This document shows positions 15,137 to 22,632 of a stretch of DNA of 44,733 nt, in pieces. Origin of the DNA: JACQHC01 sp035559715 (GTDB lineage Bacteria; Gemmatimonadota; Gemmatimonadetes; Gemmatimonadales; GWC2-71-9). The DNA lies in assembly GCA_035559715.1 (NCBI GenBank), contig DATMAW010000199.1:1-44733 (forward strand), in the 5' to 3' direction. The position numbers were made by a program, and so were the translations under genes. The notes beneath the pieces are model-generated. The model ran no database searches. It saw only the letters and a list, made by a program, of their open reading frames with translations, and was not told where the DNA came from. Within the stretch, counting starts at the first letter, position 1; the number at the start of each line of letters is the position of its first letter.

Positions 15137-16417
15137 ATGTCGCCGATGCACGAACGAACGACCCGGCGAGCCTTCTTGAGATTCCTCGCCTCGAGCCCGC
15201 TCATCGGCCCGCTCGGCGCCGTCGCGTGCGCGGGCGAGCGCGCCGCGCCACCACGGGAACCGCCGGACCGCCCCGGCACCGCAGGCGAGCCGGATCAGGA
15301 CCTCGGCGAGCTGATCACCTCGGCCGACCAGGCGCTCGACGTGTTCGATTTCCGCGTCACCGCCAAGCGCACGCTGCCACCCGCCCACTACGGCTACATC
15401 GCCACCGGCGTGGACGGCGACGAAACCTTGCGGGCCAACCGGGAAGCGTTCGCGCGATTCGATCTGCGTCCCCGCCGCCTCGTGAACGTCGAGACGATTG
15501 ACACGCGGGTCACGCTGCTGGGCGCCACCTGGGAGACGCCCATCGTCATCGCGCCCGCCGGAAGTCAGCGCGCGTTTCATCCGGAAGGCGAACTCGCCAC
15601 GGCTCGCGCCGCGAACGCCCGCCGTCACCTCCAGATCCTCTCCACCGTCTCCTCCACCGGCGTGGAGCAGGTGGTGGAGGCCCGCGGCGAGCCCGTGTGG
15701 TACCAGCTCTATCCCTCGTCCCGCTGGGACGTGACCCAGCACCTCCTCGCACGCGCCGAGGCCGCGGGCTGCCCCGTCGTGGTCCTCACGGTGGATCTCC
15801 CGGTCTCCAGCAACCGGCTCACGCTCTCCCGTTACATCAAGCGCGACACCAGGAACTGTGCCCAATGTCACGGCGGCGGCACGGATCCATACGCCGAGCA
15901 GAACACCACCATTCGGCGCAAGCCGATGTTCGCCGGCACCGACATCACGGACGATCAGTTCGCGACGCCGGCGCTGACCTGGGAGTTCGTGGACCGCCTG
16001 CGGAACGCCACCCGCATGCGCCTCGTGCTCAAGGGAATCGTGACGGCGGAAGATGCCGCGCGCTGCCTGGAGCACGGCGTCGAGGGCATCATCGTGTCCA
16101 ACCACGGCGGCCGCGCCGAGGAGAGCGGACGGGCCACGCTCGACAGCCTCCCCGAGGTCGTCCGCGCCGTCCGCCGGCGCATTCCCGTGCTGATGGACAG
16201 CGGCATCCGCCGGGGCACGGACGTGTTCAAGGCTCTGGCCCTGGGCGCCGACGCGGTCTGCATCGGCCGTCCCTACCTCTGGGGACTGGGCGCGTTCGGA
16301 CAGGCGGGCGTGGAGAAGGTCCTCTCCCTGCTGCGCGCCGAGCTGGAGACGGTCATGCGACTCGCCGGAACCAGAACGCTGCGAGACATCGGGCCTTCGT
16401 CCATTGCCCCTGCGTGA
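15137..16417 (+). CDS. FMN-dependent alpha-hydroxy-acid dehydrogenase, Tat-exported
   Basis: 426 residues from ATG 15137 (an ATG at 15146 also works). A twin-arginine signal (TTRRAFLRFLASSPLIG) is followed by a TIM-barrel alpha-hydroxy-acid oxidase/dehydrogenase domain. Landmarks are HYGYIATGVDGDETLRANR, APAGSQRAFHPEGE, WYQLYPSS, the FMN-contacting VVLTVDLPVSSNR, LKGIVTAEDAA, the catalytic-histidine motif SNHGGRAEESGRATLDSLPEV, MDSGIRRGTDVFKAL and ALGADAVCIGRPYLWGL. The family oxidises lactate, glycolate, mandelate or similar acids; the substrate is not predictable here. An inserted loop carries NCAQCHGGG, an unusual C-x-x-C-H. Folding before Tat export fits an FMN enzyme. It is divergent from the nucleotidase-like gene and is followed by the amidohydrolase. 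Confidence 0.9.
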   Translation: MSPMHERTTRRAFLRFLASSPLIGPLGAVACAGERAAPPREPPDRPGTAGEPDQDLGELITSADQALDVFDFRVTAKRTLPPAHYGYIATGVDGDETLRANREAFARFDLRPRRLVNVETIDTRVTLLGATWETPIVIAPAGSQRAFHPEGELATARAANARRHLQILSTVSSTGVEQVVEARGEPVWYQLYPSSRWDVTQHLLARAEAAGCPVVVLTVDLPVSSNRLTLSRYIKRDTRNCAQCHGGGTDPYAEQNTTIRRKPMFAGTDITDDQFATPALTWEFVDRLRNATRMRLVLKGIVTAEDAARCLEHGVEGIIVSNHGGRAEESGRATLDSLPEVVRAVRRRIPVLMDSGIRRGTDVFKALALGADAVCIGRPYLWGLGAFGQAGVEKVLSLLRAELETVMRLAGTRTLRDIGPSSIAPA

Positions 16418-16472
16418 ACGTGCAGCGGCTCGGGCCCAACCCCCGGCAATCCACATCGCACACGGTGATTCC

Positions 16473-17750
16473 ATGTCCAACATGCAAGTGATGCTCGCGG
16501 CCGTCTCAATGGCCGTGGGCTCGAGTTCGCTTCCGGCCCAGCAATCCATCGTGCTGCGACCCGATCGTGTATTCGACGCGCTGTCACCCAATGCGACCAG
16601 CGGCTGGGAGGTCGTCGTCACCGGCGATCGGATCGCTGCCGCGGGCCCCGCGGGCAGCGTGGCCCGTCCAGCCGGCGCCCGCGTCATCGCCCTCAGTGGC
16701 CTCACGCTCCTGCCGGGCTTGATCGAAGGGCATTCCCACCTGCTGCTGCACCCTTACAACGAAACGCCGTGGAACGATCAGGTCCTGTACGAACCGCTGG
16801 CGCTTCGCGTGGCCCGCGCCACGGTGGCCGCGCGAGCGACGCTCATGGCCGGCATCACGACCACGCGCGACCTCGGCACCGAGGGCGCAGGATACGCCGA
16901 CGTGGGCCTGAAGCAGGCGGTGGAGCAAGGGATCATTCCGGGCCCGCGCATCATCACCACCACCCGCGCGATCGTCGCCACCGGGAGCTACGCGCCGAGA
17001 GCGGCGCCGGAGTGGGACTTTCCGCGTGGCGCAGAGGAGGCGGACGGTCCCGACGGCCTCACGCGCGTAGTGCGCGATCAGGCGGGCCGCGGCGCGGATT
17101 GGATCAAGGTGTACGCCGACTACCGCTGGGGGCCCTCGGGCGAGTCGCGGCCCGCGTTCACGCAGGAGGAGTTGCGCCTCATCGTGGACGTGGCCGAGAG
17201 CAGCGGCCGCCCCGTGGTAGCCCACGCCAGCTCGCCGGAGGCCATGCGCCGCGCCACGCTGGCCGGTGTGGCGACGATCGAGCACGGCGATGGCGGGACA
17301 CCGGAGGTCTTCCGGCTCATGGCCGAGAGAGGCGTGGGGTTCTGCCCCACGCTCGCGGCCGGCGACGCCACGGCGCAGTACGCCGGGTGGAAGAAAGGCG
17401 TTGATCCCGAGCCCGCGCGCATTGCGGCCAAGCGCGAATCGTTCCGCGCCGCACTCGCGGCCGGGGTCCCGATCTGTTTCGGCGGAGACGTGGGCGTGTT
17501 TCCGCACGGAGACAACGTGCGCGAGCTGGAGCTGATGGTGAGCTACGGCATGCCCGCCCCGCAGGCGCTGCTCGCCGCCACAGCCGTCAACGCGCGCCTG
17601 TTCCGCATTGATGGACGCGTGGGATCCATCCGGCCCGGCCTGCTCGCCGACCTGATCGCGGTGGAAGGCGATCCTACACGCGACGTCTCGGCACTTCGCG
17701 GCGTGCGATTCGTAATGCAGGGTGGCGTAGTCGTTCGTGAGCCCAGGTGA
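16473..17750 (+). CDS. amidohydrolase, imidazolonepropionase/Xaa-Pro-dipeptidase-like, exported
   Basis: 425 residues from ATG 16473. The N-terminus (MQVMLAAVSMAVGSSSLPAQQ) is a signal peptide. The amidohydrolase-superfamily metal site is complete in pattern: H-x-H in IEGHSHLLL at about residues 88-90, the probable carboxylated lysine in DWIKVYADY, the third-strand histidine in VVAHASS, the next in TIEHGDGG, and the aspartate in CFGGDVGVFPHGDN. The usual closing PGLLADLIAVEGDP is present. Such exported enzymes hydrolyse cyclic amides or proline-containing dipeptides; the exact substrate is unknown. It follows the FMN dehydrogenase by about 55 nt on the same strand, so the two may share a transcript. 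The lipid-kinase gene is convergent, with its stop 19 nt beyond. Confidence 0.9.
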   Translation: MSNMQVMLAAVSMAVGSSSLPAQQSIVLRPDRVFDALSPNATSGWEVVVTGDRIAAAGPAGSVARPAGARVIALSGLTLLPGLIEGHSHLLLHPYNETPWNDQVLYEPLALRVARATVAARATLMAGITTTRDLGTEGAGYADVGLKQAVEQGIIPGPRIITTTRAIVATGSYAPRAAPEWDFPRGAEEADGPDGLTRVVRDQAGRGADWIKVYADYRWGPSGESRPAFTQEELRLIVDVAESSGRPVVAHASSPEAMRRATLAGVATIEHGDGGTPEVFRLMAERGVGFCPTLAAGDATAQYAGWKKGVDPEPARIAAKRESFRAALAAGVPICFGGDVGVFPHGDNVRELELMVSYGMPAPQALLAATAVNARLFRIDGRVGSIRPGLLADLIAVEGDPTRDVSALRGVRFVMQGGVVVREPR

Positions 17751-17769
17751 CGACCCCGAGCATGAGCCC

Positions 17770-18645
17770 TCAGGGTCGTCCCGGCACGAGCACCTTTAAC
17801 GCGCCCCGCGTCACGGTGAACTCTCCCGGTGTCCGGCCCGCCCACTCACCATCGGCGTAGATGTCTTCCGGCCGCTCGGTGACGATTCGCACCGAGCTGG
17901 CGCGACGCACGAGCACAGCCGGATGATTCGTGTGGCCGCCCCAGAAGATCTTGGGGAACTCGGCGAGCAGGCGGGGCCGGCTCATGGCGCCAACGATGCA
18001 GACATCGAGCCGGGCGTCATCCATCGTGGCGTCCGGGGCGATTCGCATCCCGCCCCCGAAGCATGGGCCATTGGCCACGGCCACGAGCGTCACCGCTCCG
18101 CGCCACGTCCAATCGTCCACGGCAAGCTCCACGTTCCACGGCTGGAAGGCCGTGAGCGCGCGGAGGACACACATGACGTACCCCGCGGTCCCCCCGATGA
18201 GTCCGCCTCCCTCGTTGGCGAGTCGAGTGACAACGCCGTCCAGTCCAACGCCCGCCACCGACGCATAGGGCTGCCCGTTCACGAGCCCCAGATCGAGCAA
18301 GCGTATGCCCGGCCGCGCACTCGCCAGCAGTTCGGCCACGGTCGTGCGGTTGAATCCCGCGTAGCGGGCGAAGTCGTTGCCCCGTCCCGCGGGGAGCACG
18401 GCGGTGGGGAGCTCCGTCTCGACCAGCGGGCCCAGGGCTTCATTCAGGGTGCCGTCCCCGCCGACCAGCAGGATCCCCTCGTACGCCTGAGCCGGCGCGC
18501 CAGCGATGCGCGCCCGCAGATCGTCCGCGCTCGCCGTAATCACCCAGGTCACGTCATGCACGGTGGGGAGGGTGCGATACCGGGCGAGCCGCGCAAGCGA
18601 GCGTCCGCGGGCGGATCGTGGGTTAGCCAGCGCGAGCAAGCGCAT
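17770..18645 (-). CDS. diacylglycerol/lipid kinase, YegS-type
   Basis: 291 residues from the ATG at 18645 (MRLLALANPRSARGR). An open frame continues upstream but has no family similarity. The catalytic domain shows the DAGK signature LLVGGDGTLNEALGPL at about residues 60-75 and PAGRGNDFARYAGFN at about 85-100. The C-terminal beta domain includes GLVNGQPYASVAGVGLDG and NGPCFGGGMRIAPDATMDDARLDV, and closes with YADGEWAGRTP. It probably phosphorylates a lipid alcohol such as diacylglycerol or undecaprenol at the inner membrane; family members differ in substrate. It is divergent from the HEAT-repeat gene across 130 nt. I do not see a clear Shine-Dalgarno. Confidence 0.92.
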   Translation of the reverse strand: MRLLALANPRSARGRSLARLARYRTLPTVHDVTWVITASADDLRARIAGAPAQAYEGILLVGGDGTLNEALGPLVETELPTAVLPAGRGNDFARYAGFNRTTVAELLASARPGIRLLDLGLVNGQPYASVAGVGLDGVVTRLANEGGGLIGGTAGYVMCVLRALTAFQPWNVELAVDDWTWRGAVTLVAVANGPCFGGGMRIAPDATMDDARLDVCIVGAMSRPRLLAEFPKIFWGGHTNHPAVLVRRASSVRIVTERPEDIYADGEWAGRTPGEFTVTRGALKVLVPGRP

Positions 18646-18775
18646 CCGGGAATCGTCGAAGGGACCCAAGGAAGTGCACGGCGCCACGCGCGGCGTCAAG
18701 CGCAGTGATTTTGGACCATGGCGCAAGGAAATGCCTAGCCTCGGTCTCCCGCGCGCGATACATTGGCTATCTCCC

Positions 18776-20338
18776 ATGCTCGACCAGCACAAATTCGCGT
18801 TGCTCCTCGCCAAACTGGTGGATTCGCTCCGCACGGCGCCGGACGGAGTGGACGACCAGCGTACGGCCTTGCGAGGTCTCGTGGAGCTCGCGGACCAACG
18901 CAGTTTCACGCTTCGGCTGGGCGCCACCGGCCTCCAGGTTGAAGGCGCCGCCATTCCTGCCGAGGTCCCGCTGATCCCCGTGTTGACGCAGCAGATGGAG
19001 GTGCACGGCGTGGTGGAGATCCACGTGGGTCACCACACGGCGCCGGCGGACCTGATGTCACTCGCCAAGGCCCTGGCGCCGGACCTGTCGGGCTACGCGC
19101 CCGGTGAGACGGTGGACATCCGGTTGCGTGAGCAGCACGTGACCGGCGTGTCCGTAGTGAGCGCGGAGACCGAGCGAGCCGCGGCGGAACGGCGGCAGAT
19201 GCGCGTGACGGAGGCGGTGAAGGCGGCCGCGGTTCCGGGCGCGCAGCCGGTGACCGGCGAGCCGCTGAAAGTGATCCCCGCAAAGGAAGGCGCCGCATAC
19301 GCCGAGATGGTGGAGCACAAGCGGGCCGCCATGTCGCCGCTCGCCCAGGCGCTGCGCAACTGGCAGTCGGCGCCAGACGGCCCCAACGTGAGCGAGCTGC
19401 TGAACGCGATCACGGCCGGCGTGTCCGAGGTGATCCAGGCAAAGCGGGCGGAGCAGGCCGTGGACGCGGTGGTGGCGATCATGCGGTACGAGGGCGGGCT
19501 GCAAGAGGGCGATCTCAGGCGGAAGTACGGCATGGCGCTGCGGCGCATGCTGGGCGAGAACATCCTGAAGGCGTTCAGCCCGCTGCTGCTCGATCCGCTC
19601 TACGCCAAGGACGTGGGCGAGATCATGCACCGCGCCGGGACACTCGGCACGCAGCATTTGCTCGAGCTGTTGGTCAACGCCGGCACGTATGCCGAGCGCA
19701 AGGCGCTGCTTGCCGTCCTGAGGCAGGTGAAGGACGGGACCGACATGGTGATCAACATGCTGCGGCATCCGGATTGGTTCGTGGTGCGGAACATCGCGGA
19801 TCTCGCCGGTGAGCTGCGCATCGAGGAGGCCATTCCCCACCTCGGCAAGACGCTGGAGCACGGCGATGCGCGCGTGCGCAAGTCCGCGGGGGTCGCCCTG
19901 GCCAAGATCGGGACGCCGGCATGCGCGAGATATCTCCAGCGCGCACTCAACGACGCGGACGCTCAGGTGCGCTTGCGCGTGGCCGCGGAGGTCGGCGGCA
20001 AGGGGCTGGCAGGCCTCGCCATGTCACTCATGTCCGCCGCCGAGCGCGAGGAGAACACGAGCATCAAGCTCGAGTTTTACCGCGCGCTGGGCCGGATTGG
20101 CACGCCGGAGGCGGTGGACGCACTGCGCAAGATCGCCGAGCCCGGTGGTCGGTTCGTGGGGCGCCGCCCAACCACCCCGCGCGTTGGCGCGGTGGAGGGA
20201 TTGGCCCTGGCGCGCACTGACACGGCGATCGCGCTGCTTAAAGAACTGGCCGAGGATCGAGACGGCGACGTGAGGAAGGCAGCGCGCAAGGCGCTCGACG
20301 ACATCGCCAAGGGCGCGCCGACCCCGGCCGCACGGTAG
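18776..20338 (+). CDS. HEAT-repeat protein
   Basis: 520 residues from ATG 18776. An in-frame ATG at 18731 would add a short non-conserved piece. The N-terminal 170 residues (MLDQHKFALLLAKLVDSLRTA, then FTLRLGATGLQVEGAAIP and LREQHVTGVSV) form a mixed domain I do not recognise. The C-terminal 250 residues are HEAT or Armadillo-type helical repeats of about 30-33 residues, for example HPDWFVVRNIADLAGELR, EEAIPHLGKTLEHGDARVRKS and KIGTPACARYLQRALND. These repeats usually bind proteins. No signal peptide or membrane segment is seen, so it is likely cytoplasmic. It is divergent from the lipid kinase and followed by the ABC exporter, with about 100 nt between. Partner unknown. Confidence 0.87.
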   Translation: MLDQHKFALLLAKLVDSLRTAPDGVDDQRTALRGLVELADQRSFTLRLGATGLQVEGAAIPAEVPLIPVLTQQMEVHGVVEIHVGHHTAPADLMSLAKALAPDLSGYAPGETVDIRLREQHVTGVSVVSAETERAAAERRQMRVTEAVKAAAVPGAQPVTGEPLKVIPAKEGAAYAEMVEHKRAAMSPLAQALRNWQSAPDGPNVSELLNAITAGVSEVIQAKRAEQAVDAVVAIMRYEGGLQEGDLRRKYGMALRRMLGENILKAFSPLLLDPLYAKDVGEIMHRAGTLGTQHLLELLVNAGTYAERKALLAVLRQVKDGTDMVINMLRHPDWFVVRNIADLAGELRIEEAIPHLGKTLEHGDARVRKSAGVALAKIGTPACARYLQRALNDADAQVRLRVAAEVGGKGLAGLAMSLMSAAEREENTSIKLEFYRALGRIGTPEAVDALRKIAEPGGRFVGRRPTTPRVGAVEGLALARTDTAIALLKELAEDRDGDVRKAARKALDDIAKGAPTPAAR

Positions 20339-20439
20339 GCCGCCCGGACGCAGCCGTGCGCGCCGTGGCTTCGCGTCTCCCCCCACGTTCCCTCGCCGCA
20401 CTGCGCCGTTAAGCGGCTCCCCGCGTACCTTTGTCAGCC

Positions 20440-22311
20440 ATGACTGACCCAACTCCGGCCGCCAAGCCAAAGAACCTGCAGCGGCTCAAAACCGTCCTGC
20501 CCGACGTCTGGGCGTTGATCTGGCCCCGGCGTTACCTGTTGGGGCTCGGCTTCCTGCTGATCATCGTGAACCGCGTGGCCGGCATGGTGCTGCCCACGTC
20601 GAGCAAGTTCCTGATCGACGACGTGATCGGCGCGCGGCGCGTGGACTTGCTTCTGCCCCTCGTGCTCGTGGTGGGGAGCGCCACGCTGCTCCAGGCGGGG
20701 ACGTCGTTCGCCCTCACGCACCTCCTCTCCAAGGCCGCGCAGCGCCTGATCGCGGAGCTGCGCGAGAAGGTCATGCGGCACGTGATCCGGCTGTCGGTCG
20801 CCTATTTCGACCAGAACAAGACCGGCGCATTGGTGTCGCGCATCATGTCCGACGTGGAGGGCATCCGCAACCTGATCGGCACGGGCCTGGTGGAGCTGGC
20901 GGGCGGCATCCTCTCGGCAGCCCTGGCCGTGGGGATCATGTTCACCATCAGTCCCATCATGACTGGGCTCACCGCGTTGTTCCTGGCCGGCTTCGTCGTG
21001 GCGCTCTATTTCGCCTTCGGCAAGATGCGGCCGGTGTTCCGGGAACGCAGCAAGATCTACGCGGAGGTCACCGGCCGGCTCACTGAGACGCTGGGCGGCA
21101 TCCGCGTGGTCAAGGGCTATCGGCGCGAAGAGTCCGAAGCGGGCGTGTTCCACCAGGGCGTGACGCGGCTTCTCACCAACGTGCTCAAGACGCTCACCGC
21201 GATGTCGGTCATGGGGCTCTCCGGGAGCCTGCTGATCGGCCTCGTCGGCGCCACCGTGATGTGGGTGGGCGCCCGTGAGGTGCTGGCGGGTCACATGACC
21301 CTGGGCGGCCTGTTCACCTACACGATCCTGCTCGGCTTCCTCGTGGCGCCCGTGGTCCAGGTCGTGAGCATCGGCACGCAAATCACGGAGGCTCTGGCGG
21401 GACTGGAGCGCACCAAGGAGGTGCTGTCCGAGAAACAAGAAGACGCCGACCCCGATCGGCGCTTCGTCCTGCCGGACATCGTTGGCCACGTGGTGTTCGA
21501 GAACGTGAGCTTCGCCTATGAGCGCGATCGCATGGTGCTGCGAGACGTGAGCTTCGCGGCCAGGCCGGGCACGGTCACCGCGCTGGTGGGCCCCTCCGGC
21601 GCGGGGAAGTCCACGTTGATCGGCCTCGTGGCCTCGTTCCACAAACCCACCAAGGGACGCGTGCTGGTGGACGGGGTGGACCTCTCGACGGTGACGTTCG
21701 ATTCCTACCGCACGCGGCTCGGCGTCGTACTCCAGGACACGTTCTTGTTCGACGGCACCATCCGGGAAAACGTCGCGTTCGCGCATCCGGACGCCACGGA
21801 ACAGGAAGTCCTCGCCGCGTGCCGCCGGGCGCGGGTGGATGAGTTCGCCGAATCCATGGAGAAGAAGTACGACACCATCGTGGGCGAGCGGGGCGTGAAG
21901 CTGTCAGGCGGCCAGCGGCAGCGCGTGGCGATCGCGCGGGCCATTCTCGCCAACCCGCGCATCCTGATCCTAGACGAGGCGACGTCCAGCCTCGACTCGG
22001 AGTCGGAGGCCCTCATTCAGGAGGCGCTGGGATACCTGATGCAAGGCCGCACAACGTTCGTCATCGCCCACCGGCTCTCCACCATCCGGCGCGCCGATCA
22101 GATCCTCGTGCTCGAGCGCGGCGAAATCGTGGAGCGCGGCACGCACGCCTCCCTGTACGCGGCCCGGGGGCGGTATTACGAGATGTACACCAAGCAGCAC
22201 GGCGTGGAGGCCAATCTGTTCCTCGCCCCCGGGGAAGGCGAGCAGCCGCCCGCCGAGGAGCCGGAGCAACTCCCTCGCCCGGAGCCCGCGGCGTGGATCC
22301 CGAGGCTCTGA
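20440..22311 (+). CDS. ABC exporter, fused permease and ATPase
   Basis: 623 residues from ATG 20440. The N-terminal half is a six-helix type-IV exporter permease (ABC_membrane), with the helix 2/3 region FALTHLLSKAAQRLIAELREKV and the segment LSVAYFDQNKTGALVSRIMSDV typical of lipid A or multidrug exporters. The nucleotide-binding domain has Walker A GPSGAGKST at about residue 388, Q-loop VLQDTFLF, signature VKLSGGQRQRVAIARA, Walker B ILILDEATSSLDSES and the switch histidine in FVIAHRLSTI. As a half transporter it acts as a homodimer, pumping a lipid or drug across the inner membrane. The substrate is not predictable. A Pro/Glu-rich tail extends past the ATPase. Its end overlaps the next gene by 19 nt. 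Confidence 0.94.
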   Translation: MTDPTPAAKPKNLQRLKTVLPDVWALIWPRRYLLGLGFLLIIVNRVAGMVLPTSSKFLIDDVIGARRVDLLLPLVLVVGSATLLQAGTSFALTHLLSKAAQRLIAELREKVMRHVIRLSVAYFDQNKTGALVSRIMSDVEGIRNLIGTGLVELAGGILSAALAVGIMFTISPIMTGLTALFLAGFVVALYFAFGKMRPVFRERSKIYAEVTGRLTETLGGIRVVKGYRREESEAGVFHQGVTRLLTNVLKTLTAMSVMGLSGSLLIGLVGATVMWVGAREVLAGHMTLGGLFTYTILLGFLVAPVVQVVSIGTQITEALAGLERTKEVLSEKQEDADPDRRFVLPDIVGHVVFENVSFAYERDRMVLRDVSFAARPGTVTALVGPSGAGKSTLIGLVASFHKPTKGRVLVDGVDLSTVTFDSYRTRLGVVLQDTFLFDGTIRENVAFAHPDATEQEVLAACRRARVDEFAESMEKKYDTIVGERGVKLSGGQRQRVAIARAILANPRILILDEATSSLDSESEALIQEALGYLMQGRTTFVIAHRLSTIRRADQILVLERGEIVERGTHASLYAARGRYYEMYTKQHGVEANLFLAPGEGEQPPAEEPEQLPRPEPAAWIPRL

Positions 22312-22583
22312 TCGAGATCGAGCACCGCCAGGACGAGCACCGCTTTGTCGCGCGGATCGGCGCTGACGAGGCCTATCTCGTGTATCACCCGCTGAAGGAT
22401 GGCGTCCTCGACTACGCATCCACCTACACGCCGCCCCGGCTGCGCGACCGCCACATCGCCAGCACCATCGTGAAGCACGCACTGGAATACGCGCGCATGA
22501 ACGGGCTCAAGGTCGTGCCAAGCTGCTGGTTCGTGGCGGGGTACATCGAGAGGCACCCGGAATACGGGGACTTGAAGGCGTGA
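22293..22583 (+). CDS. small GNAT-like N-acetyltransferase (YidJ/NATD1 type)
   Basis: 96 residues from a GTG at 22293 that overlaps the end of the ABC exporter by 19 nt in another frame. The whole protein is the minimal GNAT-like domain of the Acetyltransf_CG family: IEIEHRQDEHRFVARIG, YLVYHPLKDGVLDYASTYTPPRLRDRHIASTIVKHALEYARMNG, VVPSCWFVAGYIERHPEY. The segment RDRHIASTIV takes the place of the usual acetyl-CoA pyrophosphate-binding R/Q-x-x-G-x-A, with H in place of G. Target unknown; human NATD1 and bacterial YidJ are uncharacterised. Overlap suggests translation coupled with the transporter. It ends just before a strong hairpin. Confidence 0.9.
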   Translation: MDPEALIEIEHRQDEHRFVARIGADEAYLVYHPLKDGVLDYASTYTPPRLRDRHIASTIVKHALEYARMNGLKVVPSCWFVAGYIERHPEYGDLKA

Positions 22584-22588
22584 GCCGT

Positions 22589-22623
22589 AGGGGTGAGGGG
22601 TGGCCTCCCGGCCCCTCACCCCT
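22589..22623. terminator. hairpin between convergent genes, likely bidirectional terminator
   Basis: AGGGGTGAGGGG at 22589-22600 is exactly matched by its reverse complement CCCCTCACCCCT at 22612-22623 across an 11-nt loop. It lies between the stop of the GNAT gene (22583) and the stop of the convergent Asp-box gene (22633). There is no T-tract on either side, so release would rely on the GC-rich stem or on Rho. Confidence 0.55.
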
Positions 22624-22632
22624 CACCCTGCT

